A DNA stretch of 40,684 nucleotides from an uncultured Chloroflexota bacterium (GTDB taxonomy: Bacteria; Chloroflexota; Dehalococcoidia; Lucifugimonadales; GCA-002694895): positions 1-40,684 of the forward strand of contig CATLOZ010000003.1 in NCBI GenBank assembly GCA_950054395.1, in the 5' to 3' direction. Positions 1 to 8,052 of the stretch are shown piece by piece (positions within the stretch are counted from its first letter, which is position 1; each line of letters starts with the position of its first letter). The position numbers and the translations under genes are program-made. The notes beneath the pieces are model-generated. The model searched no databases. It was not told where the DNA came from and saw nothing but the letters and a program-made list of their open reading frames with translations.

Positions 1-297
1 CTCACAAATCAAATGTACATTTTGATCAGTATTATTTAAATAGTATATTGCTGGTTTGTGCGGGATATGGGAATGTTGAAGTAATCCTAATTCCTCAAGC
101 GCGTCTAAGGTTCTGTATATAGTAGTTTGGTCAATATTTAATTTAGATTTTTCATTAACCAAATGAGTTAATTGTTTTGCATTAAAATGGAAGTGAATGT
201 TTTTTTCTAATATATTGCAAATTAATTTTCGTGATCCCGTAATTCTGTACCCATTATTTTTCAATGTTTTCAATAAATTCATTTGATAATTATACAT
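1..297 (-). CDS. Fur-family transcriptional regulator (5' part, cut by window edge)
   Basis: The reverse strand encodes about 99 codons of a Fur/Zur/PerR-type metal-responsive repressor, and the C-terminal half lies beyond base 1. The protein begins MYNYQMNLLKTLKNNGYRIT; the start may be the ATG at 297 or the in-frame ATG at 282. What is visible is the winged-helix half: NGYRITGSRKLICNIL (helix 1), then the recognition segment TTIYRTLDALEELGLLQ typical of Fur proteins. It ends at HLICE, where the family's first CxxC zinc knuckle begins. The metal-sensing residues are outside the window, so iron, zinc and peroxide specificity cannot be told apart. It is divergent from the lipoprotein gene with a gap of less than 60 bp. 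Confidence 0.85.
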   Translation of the reverse strand, partial: MYNYQMNLLKTLKNNGYRITGSRKLICNILEKNIHFHFNAKQLTHLVNEKSKLNIDQTTIYRTLDALEELGLLQHSHIPHKPAIYYLNNTDQNVHLICE

Positions 298-377
298 TAA
301 GGTGTTGAAATAAAATTATGTTATTCAGATATGTAATAATGAGATAGAAAATTTATGTATTTATACTGATTTTTTTC

Positions 378-1703
378 GTGTTTGGATGTAGTAGCAACGC
401 AAATATTGAGGAATCTGGTCAACAACTAAAGCAACTTGATGAACCTCAAAAGGAAATAACCCCAAAACAACAATTAGATTCTGAGACAATTAAAGAAGAT
501 ACAGAAATTTCTGATGACCAAAATCAGAAAGATCAAAAATTAAAATCCTGTAAATTATCTGGTGGTGAATTAGTTGATGATGGATGGATAGGGAAAGATA
601 CGGGCTCTAATTATTGTAATCAGTGTAAATGCATGAATGGGGCTTTGGCCTGTACTAAGATGGCCTGCTTAGATAATGATTCTTCAGTCAAAGCCCCCGT
701 ACGAGATGTTTCTCAACAAGACGATTCAAAAGCTAAATCCGAAGAAGATGAACGGAAAAAGGATGATGAAGAACGTAAAGAAATTGAAGAAGATGAACGG
801 AAGAAAGAAGAGGCAAATCAACCCGAGTCGAACTCAAAAAAAGATGTTAAAAATAAACCTTTTTATGAAAACAATTGTTCATTGAAACCCGAGATAATTT
901 TAAAAGTATACGGGGATGTTGAACAACATAAGATTGAATCTGCTCAAAAGGCTATTGATAATTTGGACATTGTGTCCTCAGGTATTAAAGTTCCAGTTTA
1001 TGTATTGTTATGGGAAGTTAATGAAGAACGTGGATTGGATGAACAAAATGCAGAACTTTTAACAGATTTTATAATTTCAAAGTTTTTTCCACCTCCCTGG
1101 CCAGGAGATGAAGGTAGTGTTGAACATGTACGAGAAGATATTTATGGTAAAGTTCAGAAAGAATCTATAACTGCCGATTATTACCCAAAATCTTGTGCTG
1201 CAGGAATGTTTATTGCAGCAACAAATGTTTCAGACTTTAAAAATTACATAGGTAAAGTTATTTTCAATGAATATCATCATGTTTGGGATGGATCTTTTTA
1301 TGCTAATTCTCCTGGAGGATTTAAGCAAAACCCAGCTTGGTTAGGTGAGGGGATGGCTGAATATGATGGCATAAAAAAAGCCATAGCTATGGGATGGACA
1401 GATCAGAATTATTTAAATAAACAAATTTCTCAAATTAAATCAAAATTAATTAACAATTCAGATTATATTGATTTAGATAAAGATTCTTTTATAGCTTGCG
1501 ATCATTGCCCTGTCCATTCTTTAGAGAGAGGAATAGTTGCTGTTGATTATATAATAAGCAATTATATTAAGACAGATTTTGATACTTTTGCTAATAAGTA
1601 TTATTTGGACTTAAATAAATTTGGATGGGAAAAAGCTCTAAGTAATGCAGTGGGTGATTATGAGGTTTTTAAAAATTCATTTAAGCAATATGTGTTAAAA
1701 TAA
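378..1703 (+). CDS. Secreted lipoprotein with VWC-like Cys-rich module and gluzincin-like domain
   Basis: The open frame gives 441 codons from GTG 378, but this GTG is probably not the true start. In the same frame, codons 348-377 read KIYVFILIFFVF directly before the lipobox FGC, and an ATG at 339 is followed by AGA and then a TAG at 345, giving MR-stop-K plus a complete lipoprotein signal peptide. Counting from GTG 378, residues about 58-96 are Cys-rich (CNQCKC, then ACTKMAC), like the von Willebrand type C-like modules of secreted proteins. Residues 120-160 are a charged Glu/Lys linker. The C-terminal domain has NEYHH at 297-301 and PAWLGEGMAEY at 320-329, the layout of an HExxH...E metallopeptidase with the first His replaced by Asn. 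An outer-surface lipoprotein is inferred; catalytic activity is doubtful and the gene may be broken. Confidence 0.6.
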   Translation: MFGCSSNANIEESGQQLKQLDEPQKEITPKQQLDSETIKEDTEISDDQNQKDQKLKSCKLSGGELVDDGWIGKDTGSNYCNQCKCMNGALACTKMACLDNDSSVKAPVRDVSQQDDSKAKSEEDERKKDDEERKEIEEDERKKEEANQPESNSKKDVKNKPFYENNCSLKPEIILKVYGDVEQHKIESAQKAIDNLDIVSSGIKVPVYVLLWEVNEERGLDEQNAELLTDFIISKFFPPPWPGDEGSVEHVREDIYGKVQKESITADYYPKSCAAGMFIAATNVSDFKNYIGKVIFNEYHHVWDGSFYANSPGGFKQNPAWLGEGMAEYDGIKKAIAMGWTDQNYLNKQISQIKSKLINNSDYIDLDKDSFIACDHCPVHSLERGIVAVDYIISNYIKTDFDTFANKYYLDLNKFGWEKALSNAVGDYEVFKNSFKQYVLK

Positions 1704-1730
1704 TTCATCTTTATTTTGCCACATTATTTT

Positions 1731-2921
1731 ATGTTTAAATTGAAATACATAAAAAATGATTTTTATGGAGGAACTACTACAGCAGTGGTAGCTTTACCAT
1801 TAGCCTTGGCTTTTGGGGTAACTTCTGGTATTGGAGCTATTGCAGGACTTTGGGGGGCTATAATATTAGGATTTTTAGCATCTCTTTTCGGAGGAACTAA
1901 AAGTCAGATTTCAGGTCCGACGAGCCCTATGACTATTGTAATGTCTGGGATAGTTTTAACATATAACAATGAATTGGATTTGATTTTTACCATTGTTGTT
2001 CTAACAGGGTTAATTCAAATTTTGTTTGGTATTTTAAGGATTGGGAAATATATTCAATATGTTCCATCACCTGTCATTTCAGGATTTGTAACTGGTATAG
2101 GTTGTATTATAATAATTATTCAATTTGGGCCAATACTGGGTCATCAACTTCAAGGTAAAATTTTCGATATTTTACAGAATCTTATGATCATTAATCATAT
2201 AAATAATGATTCGTTAATAATTGGAATGATTGGATTATTTATATTATTAATTTATCCAAAAAGATTTAATAAATTTATTCCATCACCATTAATTTGTTTA
2301 TTTATTGGAATTTTACTTTCATATTACTTATTTACAAATGCAATATCTTTAAGAGAAATACCTGTAGGCCTACCAGGATTTATTTCATTTAATATGCCAT
2401 TATCTAAAGCTCCATTTATGTTTTTTTCAGCTTTCATTTTAGCTTTATTGGGTTCTGTAGATTCGCTGATAACTTCTTTGATAGCTGATAAAGCTACAAA
2501 TACTAAACATAATTCCAATAAAGAATTAATTGGACAGGGAATAGGAAATACTATTTCAGGCCTATTTGGTGCTCTTCCTGGAGCCGGGGCAACAATGCGT
2601 ACTATGGTAAATATAAAATCAGGTGGAGAGACAAATTTGTCAGGGATGATTCATGCTTTATTATTATTGGGAGTGGTATTGGGATTAGCTCCGTTAGCTG
2701 AAATAATCCCTAATTCTATATTAGCAGGAATATTAATCAAAATAGGATGGGATATTATTGACTGGGATTATATAAAAAATTTCAAGAATGAAAAAGTTAC
2801 AAATTACTGTTTGATGTTATTTGTATTATTTCTTACTGTTTTCATAGATCTGATAATTGCAGTATTTTCAGGTATTGTATTATATTGGATAGTAAATCTG
2901 ATTAATAAAAAATTAAAATGA
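1731..2921 (+). CDS. SulP-family inorganic anion transporter without STAS domain
   Basis: This is a polytopic membrane protein of about 396 residues. I start it at ATG 1731; an in-frame TTG at 1716 adds five residues. The N-terminal half shows the SulP/SLC26 signature: TTTAVVALPLALAFGVTSG, then GLWGAIILGF and QISGPTSPMTIV, which belong to the anion-binding core. Roughly ten or more hydrophobic segments follow to the C terminus. SulP proteins usually continue into a cytoplasmic STAS domain (total about 550 residues). Here the frame stops right after the last membrane helix (IVNLINKKLK), so no STAS is present. Sulfate or bicarbonate are typical substrates; which one cannot be read here. The stop overlaps the thiolase start in an ATGA, implying co-translation. 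Confidence 0.85.
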   Translation: MFKLKYIKNDFYGGTTTAVVALPLALAFGVTSGIGAIAGLWGAIILGFLASLFGGTKSQISGPTSPMTIVMSGIVLTYNNELDLIFTIVVLTGLIQILFGILRIGKYIQYVPSPVISGFVTGIGCIIIIIQFGPILGHQLQGKIFDILQNLMIINHINNDSLIIGMIGLFILLIYPKRFNKFIPSPLICLFIGILLSYYLFTNAISLREIPVGLPGFISFNMPLSKAPFMFFSAFILALLGSVDSLITSLIADKATNTKHNSNKELIGQGIGNTISGLFGALPGAGATMRTMVNIKSGGETNLSGMIHALLLLGVVLGLAPLAEIIPNSILAGILIKIGWDIIDWDYIKNFKNEKVTNYCLMLFVLFLTVFIDLIIAVFSGIVLYWIVNLINKKLK

Positions 2922-4096
2922 ATAATGAAATTGTTATAGTAGCAGCAAAAAGAACTCCGATAGGGTCTTTTCAGGGAGTATTTAATAATACAACAGCTGT
3001 TGAATTATCTACTGTGGTAACCAAATCAGTTATAGATCAAATATCTATTGATCCAAATGAAATTGATGAAGTTATAATAGGTTGTGTTTTAACTGCAGGA
3101 TTAGGACAGGCGCCAGCAAGACAAGTTTCAATAGCTTCAGGATTATCTTTAGATACCGGAGCTATTACAGTGAATAAAGTATGTAGTTCTGGTCTACAAA
3201 GTATTTTAATAGGCAACGATATGATAAAGGCAGGGACAGCTAATATAGTTTTAGCTGGTGGTATGGAATCTATGACGATGTCTCCGTACCTTATGCCAAA
3301 TGCCAGGCAGGGATATAGAATGGGATCTGGTGAAGTTATTGATCATATGTTTTATGATGGCCTGCAAAATCCTTATGATCAGAATTTGATGGGATATTTT
3401 GCTGAACAAACATCAAAAAAATATGGGTTTACCAGGGAAGATCAGGATTTATTTTCTATTGAATCAGTTAATAGATCTTTAAGAGCACAAAAGTCGGGAT
3501 TATTTGATGATGAAATTGAACCTGTTGTTGTAAAAACCAGAAGAGATATTACTACAATTTCCAAAGATGAAGAACCAGAGAAATGTGATATTGATAAAAT
3601 TCCATCAATGAGACCAACTTTTGATAAAAATGGTACTGTAACTGCGGCAAGTTCATCCTCGATTTCTGACGGAGCTGCATCCCTGATTATAATGTCTGCT
3701 GATGAAGCTGAAAGCCGAGGATTAAAGCCCCTGGCAATTATACGCGGGCATAAAAGACATTCACAGGAACCTGAATGGTTTACTACAGCAAATATAGGGG
3801 CTATTGATAAATTACAGAAAGAATTGAATTGGAATAAAGATTTAGTCGATTTATACGAAATTAATGAAGCATTTGCGTGTGTAACTATGGCTGCAATGAC
3901 AGATTTGGATATAGATCATAAAAAATTAAATATTCATGGTGGAGCTTGTGCTTTGGGACATCCGATTGGAGCTAGTGCTGCGAGAATTTTGATAACACTT
4001 ATTTATGCTCTCAGAAACAATAAAGGAAAATGTGGCATAGCATCAGCTTGTAATGGTGGTGGTGAGGCAGTTGCAATCGCTATAGAGATTCCATGA
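2918..4096 (+). CDS. Acetyl-CoA acetyltransferase (thiolase)
   Basis: A 392-residue biosynthetic-type thiolase, the usual length. It should condense two acetyl-CoA to acetoacetyl-CoA or cleave 3-ketoacyl-CoA in the cytosol. Visible motifs are the acylated cysteine in NKVCSSGLQS (C89), EINEAFA, the GGACALGHPIGAS segment with the catalytic His near residue 348, and the second catalytic Cys in SACNGGGEAVA near the C terminus. Substrate chain length cannot be determined from the sequence. The ATG overlaps the SulP stop codon by four bases, so the two are probably one transcript. No HMG-CoA, PHB or beta-oxidation partner lies next to it. Confidence 0.93.
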   Translation: MNNEIVIVAAKRTPIGSFQGVFNNTTAVELSTVVTKSVIDQISIDPNEIDEVIIGCVLTAGLGQAPARQVSIASGLSLDTGAITVNKVCSSGLQSILIGNDMIKAGTANIVLAGGMESMTMSPYLMPNARQGYRMGSGEVIDHMFYDGLQNPYDQNLMGYFAEQTSKKYGFTREDQDLFSIESVNRSLRAQKSGLFDDEIEPVVVKTRRDITTISKDEEPEKCDIDKIPSMRPTFDKNGTVTAASSSSISDGAASLIIMSADEAESRGLKPLAIIRGHKRHSQEPEWFTTANIGAIDKLQKELNWNKDLVDLYEINEAFACVTMAAMTDLDIDHKKLNIHGGACALGHPIGASAARILITLIYALRNNKGKCGIASACNGGGEAVAIAIEIP

Positions 4097-4229
4097 AAAA
4101 TAAATTTACTGTCTTTTCATTACAATTTATGGTTTACTATTTCACCTGAAGGTGTTTCAACAAATAATATTGGTCATAAAGTAGCACCGAAAAATTAGAT
4201 TTAATCGTTATTATTGTGGAGGTTTTAAA

Positions 4230-4628
4230 ATGCCATATATTGTAAATCATATTCATTTAAAATCAGAAGATCCAAAATTAACTGCTGATTGGTTTGTTAA
4301 AGCTTTTAATGTTGAAATAGTATCAGATAGAGTAAGAACTTTTGGAGATCGATTCATAGAAACTAAAGCTGAAGGCGGTATGAGGATTTTTATATCTGGA
4401 GCCAGAGATGGAGAAGAGTTGAATCCCCCTGATGATGATGCTCATTATGGATTGGAGCATTTTGGTTTTGATACTGATGATATCGAGTCTGATATCAAAA
4501 GACTTATTGGTATGGGAGCTATACATAAAGAAGGCCCGATTACTATGCCTAGTGGGATGAAAATAGGTTATATAGCTGCACCTGGTGGTATAAGAATAGA
4601 ATTAATTGAACCTCATTTAATGTCTTAA
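4230..4628 (+). CDS. VOC-superfamily protein (glyoxalase/dioxygenase fold)
   Basis: A compact 132-residue protein with the two beta-alpha-beta-beta-beta repeats of the vicinal oxygen chelate fold. The first repeat begins NHIHLKSEDPKLTADWFVKA, and the second carries YGLEHFGFDT and ends in IRIELIEP. The His in HIHL, the His in EHFGF and the Glu in IELIEP sit where VOC enzymes bind their divalent metal. A good ribosome-binding site (GTGGAGGT) lies about seven bases before the ATG. The family covers glyoxalase I, methylmalonyl-CoA epimerase, ring-cleavage dioxygenases and resistance proteins, and nothing here selects among them. It stands alone, about 130 bp after the thiolase. Confidence 0.8.
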   Translation: MPYIVNHIHLKSEDPKLTADWFVKAFNVEIVSDRVRTFGDRFIETKAEGGMRIFISGARDGEELNPPDDDAHYGLEHFGFDTDDIESDIKRLIGMGAIHKEGPITMPSGMKIGYIAAPGGIRIELIEPHLMS

Positions 4629-5016
4629 GTAGTTTTTATAATTGTGTAAACTTTCCAAACTGATATAATAATCAATCTGTAAGTATGTATATTTTCTATG
4701 GTCAGAAATATATCTTATGGTTTTTTGATAGCTCATTAACTATTAAGGTAATCACAATACATACTTGCAGACCAAAAAGTTATTTTCACTCAGAATTGCC
4801 ACAAGCAAAGCTCGTGCGAAAATTTAGGTATAACACTCCGAAGATATGACATATAAATAAATAATAACCCTTAAAGCCAATCGGCTTGATCAAATGGATA
4901 TGCTAGAATATTCTTTCAAATTGTAAATATATGGCAAGATTTGAACTTAATAGTGGGAATTATAGTGGGAATATGACTAAGTATTCCAATTAATATTCTT
5001 AATCTATGAAGGATAT
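4629..5016. other. 388-bp intergenic region with a long-range dyad and small repeats
   Basis: I find no credible coding sequence in this gap. Its main structure is an inverted repeat: CTGTAAGTATGTAT at 4677-4690 matches the reverse complement of ATACATACTTGCAG at 4757-4770 at 13 of 14 positions, the exception being a G-U pair in RNA, with 66 bases between. Further right are a short AAGCC/GGCTT hairpin (near 4874), two copies of ATAGTGGGAAT at 4950-4960 and 4962-4972, and a GGAATA/TATTCC hairpin at 4968-4987. A small RNA or the remnant of a lost element beside the tRNA are both possible; neither is shown. Confidence 0.4.
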
Positions 5017-5092
5017 AGGAGCGTAGCTCAGTCGGTAGAGCATTGGTCTCCAAAACCAAGGGTCAGGGGTTCGAACCCTCTCGCTCCTGCCA
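5017..5092 (+). tRNA. trnW: tRNA-Trp (CCA anticodon)
   Basis: A complete cloverleaf can be drawn. The acceptor stem AGGAGCG (5017-5023) pairs with CGCTCCT (5082-5088). The D arm is GCTCAGTCGGTAGAGC. The anticodon stem TTGGT/ACCAA encloses the loop CTCCAAA with anticodon CCA at 5050-5052. The T arm contains GGTTCGAACC. The discriminator base is G, and the 3' CCA is genome-encoded (5090-5092). A CCA anticodon with G73 is diagnostic of tryptophan. The 3' 30 bases are shared, on the opposite strand, with the end of the maf reading frame. Confidence 0.97.
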
Positions 5093-5725
5093 TATATTTA
5101 TAATCTTACACAAATCACTGTTTTTAATTTTTTTACTAAATTTAATAATTTTAAAGTGAAGTAATAATTCGATTAAATTGCAAATGGGTAATCCAATTAC
5201 ATTTAATGTACACCCGTTAATCTTTTGAACTGGAGAATTTTCTCCGTCTTGTATAGCGTATGCACCGGCTTTATCTTTAATATCAAAATTATTTATGTAA
5301 TATCGTATATTTTTTTGACCCCAATTTTTAAAATGTACTTTTGTAACTTTGGTGTTATATTTAATATCACCTGTTTTTGTATTTAGAATTGAAATCGTAG
5401 TTATGACTTCATGTAAATTATTTGAAAATTTAGATAACATTTCAAAAGCATCATTCTCATCTGATGGCTTACCGAAAATTCGATTTTGAAAAGCAATTAT
5501 TGTATCTGCAGCAATTATAAATTCTTTATTATCATTATTTATTTTTTTTAATTTATCATTGCTTGTTTTTATTGAATAAGATTTTGGAAGTTCGTTTTTA
5601 TTTGGCTTAAGTTCTGCTTTATTATTAATTATTACATCAAAATTTATTCCCAAAGATTTCAACAATTCAATTCTTCTGGGTGATTTTGAAGCGAGGCCTA
5701 TAGTTGCATTTTGTGTAAAATACAT
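5063..5725 (-). CDS. maf: Maf-family nucleotide pyrophosphatase
   Basis: This is a 220-residue Maf/YhdE-type house-cleaning NTP pyrophosphatase, which hydrolyses dTTP/UTP or modified nucleotides in the cytosol. The N terminus has the family signature LASKSPRRIELLKSLG. It is followed by AADTII, GKPSDENDAFEMLS, HEVITTISI and YYINNFDIKDKAGAYAIQDG, all standard Maf blocks. The family is usually about 190-200 residues. Here a charged tail (KFSKKIKNSDLCKIINIWQE) follows, and the last ten or so codons read antisense through the T arm and acceptor stem of tRNA-Trp before reaching a stop. The gene lies ten bases downstream of the secernin-like gene on the same strand, so the two are probably co-transcribed. 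Confidence 0.9.
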   Translation of the reverse strand: MYFTQNATIGLASKSPRRIELLKSLGINFDVIINNKAELKPNKNELPKSYSIKTSNDKLKKINNDNKEFIIAADTIIAFQNRIFGKPSDENDAFEMLSKFSNNLHEVITTISILNTKTGDIKYNTKVTKVHFKNWGQKNIRYYINNFDIKDKAGAYAIQDGENSPVQKINGCTLNVIGLPICNLIELLLHFKIIKFSKKIKNSDLCKIINIWQEREGSNP

Positions 5726-5735
5726 CTTTATATTA

Positions 5736-7061
5736 TTAAGATATTTGAGATTTTGATTTTACCAGTTCGTTTAAAGCAGACAGTACAGTATTTGTATTTT
5801 TAAGCATATATTGTGTTAATTCTTCATTCATTTGATTCAATTTATTATCTTGTTTTAATTGATTGGCATTTCTGGCAATTGATTTTGCAGACTTATAAAA
5901 TTCATTTTGTATTGGTTCCCAAATTTTTCTAATTTCAGAAGCTTTATCGTCATCTAGTATACCTTCCGTCCTACATGATTCTTCAATTGATCTAAATGAC
6001 CACCAGGGACTCTTAGGATCATAATTTTTATTTCCTATAGATAAGATTTTTGGGATTTCACCTTCTATAAACATAGGTATAAATATACCAAGGCAAGGCG
6101 AATACATTGAGGCCCAGTGAATATCTAATTGACTATTATCAGAATGCAATTCAGAAACTAAAGATGCAGCTGTGTTCCCATCAGAATCAGGATCTGGATA
6201 ATGCATACATATTGTTCTTGAATCTAGGAAATTTTGTGATATATTTGAATTTTCTCCGTCTGAATGATCTTTTAATATAAATATAATTTCTTTTACATTT
6301 ATGTTGCTTTTTAAATTTTGAAGATATGTACATGATCTTAATCTTCTGAATTCTCCTCTTCCATCATATCTTGAATCATAATCACAGAATGTTTTTGCAA
6401 AATTCAATTTTGGAGAGTCTATATGCAGGTTTAATGATTTTGCAGTATTAATAGCTGTATCAGATATATTATCCCAATTTGATTCAATTGAATGTATATT
6501 ACTTATTCCTTCAGCATCTTTCACTTTTTTTACTGCCCATTCATGGCCTGCAGTTTCAATGATGTATGCTTCTTTAGGGTCTGCTATTAAATATCCATTA
6601 TCATAGGTTCTTATATTGTGATTATTTTCAAAGACTCCTTGCCCAAATGTAGAAACTAAATCAGTGATAACTTTTACAGCCTCTTTTGCATTTTTAGACC
6701 TTTCTAAAGCTAATCTAACAATCTCCATTCCAATTAATTTAGGGGCGGGTGATGAAGGAATATGAGTTCCTAATCCTTCATTTCCTATTACAACCTGATA
6801 TTCATTGAACCCATGTTCATAACCCCAGCACCAAAAAGGTTTTGAACCTACATGTGCATAAGATATTTTTGTTGATGGAATTTTTATAAACTGGCATTCG
6901 GTATATTTACTTTGATTTTTTATTCTTGGTTTTTGTATTAAAGGTTGGCATTCTAATTTAGGGCGATCAGAATTCTTTCCAAATATAGTAGTATTATTAG
7001 AAGTGGAATTAGGTAATGCGACAACAGTATCACAAGAAATAATTGCTTCTTTAAATTCCAT
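5736..7061 (-). CDS. Secernin-like C69-family peptidase (N-terminal nucleophile hydrolase)
   Basis: The 441-residue product resembles secernins and C69 dipeptidases. The N terminus contains ISCDTVVALPNST with Cys10 as the likely nucleophile, then TTIFGKNSDRP, the best conserved secernin block. NEYQVVIGNEGLGTH and YIIETAGHEWAVKKV are further family segments. In this group a short leader is removed to expose the N-terminal Cys. The natural substrate is unknown; bacterial C69 members cleave dipeptides, while eukaryotic secernins have no firmly assigned reaction. No signal peptide is seen, so it is probably cytosolic. The gene is divergent from nadC across a 118-bp AT-rich gap and sits just upstream of maf. 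Confidence 0.85.
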   Translation of the reverse strand: MEFKEAIISCDTVVALPNSTSNNTTIFGKNSDRPKLECQPLIQKPRIKNQSKYTECQFIKIPSTKISYAHVGSKPFWCWGYEHGFNEYQVVIGNEGLGTHIPSSPAPKLIGMEIVRLALERSKNAKEAVKVITDLVSTFGQGVFENNHNIRTYDNGYLIADPKEAYIIETAGHEWAVKKVKDAEGISNIHSIESNWDNISDTAINTAKSLNLHIDSPKLNFAKTFCDYDSRYDGRGEFRRLRSCTYLQNLKSNINVKEIIFILKDHSDGENSNISQNFLDSRTICMHYPDPDSDGNTAASLVSELHSDNSQLDIHWASMYSPCLGIFIPMFIEGEIPKILSIGNKNYDPKSPWWSFRSIEESCRTEGILDDDKASEIRKIWEPIQNEFYKSAKSIARNANQLKQDNKLNQMNEELTQYMLKNTNTVLSALNELVKSKSQIS

Positions 7062-7179
7062 AATTTAATCAATTTTTAACTATTTATTTAATTAAAATTA
7101 ATTATGACTATTTAATATTAATTAATCTAGGGTAAATAATAAGAACTTGTTTATAATAATTTTTATATAAATTTTTTAA

Positions 7180-8052
7180 ATGCAAAATATGAATAAACCT
7201 TTATATGAACAGATGAATATTATAGATAAAGATTATGTTTTATCTAAATTGGAGCAATTTCTTTTAGAAGATTCTCCAAATGGAGATCCTACAACAGAAT
7301 TAACAGTTGATATTGAAAAAAATGCTACCGCTTCAGTTATATGTGAAGATGAATGTGTATTTGCTGGTGAACAAATTCTGAATGCATTGGATGATGATTT
7401 TCAAATTAGTATATTTACAAAAGATGGGACTGATTTACTAAAGGGTCAAAAAATTGCAACTTTAGAAGGAAATGCAAGACAATTATTAAAATTGGAAAGA
7501 ATACTTTTGAATTTATTGCAACGTTTATCAGGGATTGCTACTTTAACAAAAAAATATGTAAATATAGTAAATCCCAGTGGAATTAAAATTTTAGATACCC
7601 GTAAAACAACACCAGGATTAAGACTTTTGGAAAAATATGCAGTTAAAGTTGGAGGCGGTTATAATCACAGATTAGATTTATCTTCAGGATTATTAATCAA
7701 AGATAATCACTGGATTGCATCAAAAGAAGATTTTTATAAAATTATAAGAGATTATGATTTGAAATTACCTTTACAGGTAGAAGTTGATAATGAAAATCAG
7801 TTATTAGATTTACTTAATTATAAAGTTGATGCAATTTTATTAGATAATATGGAACCGGAATATGCAAAAAATTGTGTTGATATTATTCGTGCTAAAAGTA
7901 AAAGTATATTTATTGAAATATCTGGTGGTGTTACTTTAGAAAATTTATCTGATTATATAATAGATGGTGTAGATGCAATTTCTTCAGGCGCACTAATGCA
8001 TCAAGCGCAGAATCAAAAGTTAAAATTGGAATTTATGGAAGCTCAGATTTAA
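7180..8052 (+). CDS. nadC: Nicotinate-nucleotide diphosphorylase (carboxylating), quinolinate PRTase
   Basis: This 290-residue enzyme converts quinolinate and PRPP to nicotinate mononucleotide, CO2 and PPi in de novo NAD synthesis. Characteristic blocks are RILLNLLQRLSGIATLT, then ILDTRKTTPGLRLLEKYAV (phosphoribosyl-binding arginines and lysine), GGGYNHRLDLSSGLLIKDNH, and the C-terminal barrel strands VDAILLDNM and IEISGGVTLENL. I use ATG 7180; a second in-frame ATG at 7189 would remove three residues. A TATAAT at 7152-7157 may be the -10 box, but no -35 stands out. NadA and NadB are not in the window. Its TAA stop at 8050-8052 abuts the 3' end of the oppositely oriented RNase P RNA. Confidence 0.95.
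   Translation: MQNMNKPLYEQMNIIDKDYVLSKLEQFLLEDSPNGDPTTELTVDIEKNATASVICEDECVFAGEQILNALDDDFQISIFTKDGTDLLKGQKIATLEGNARQLLKLERILLNLLQRLSGIATLTKKYVNIVNPSGIKILDTRKTTPGLRLLEKYAVKVGGGYNHRLDLSSGLLIKDNHWIASKEDFYKIIRDYDLKLPLQVEVDNENQLLDLLNYKVDAILLDNMEPEYAKNCVDIIRAKSKSIFIEISGGVTLENLSDYIIDGVDAISSGALMHQAQNQKLKLEFMEAQI

Noticed and set aside
4140-4165. CACCT/AGGTG hairpin after the thiolase gene
   Set aside because: A five-pair stem without a following T-run does not support a terminator.
4800-4980. Possible remnant of a tyrosine recombinase beside tRNA-Trp
   Set aside because: Translation in several frames gives short fragments with no integrase motif (no R-H-R-Y residues) and many stops.
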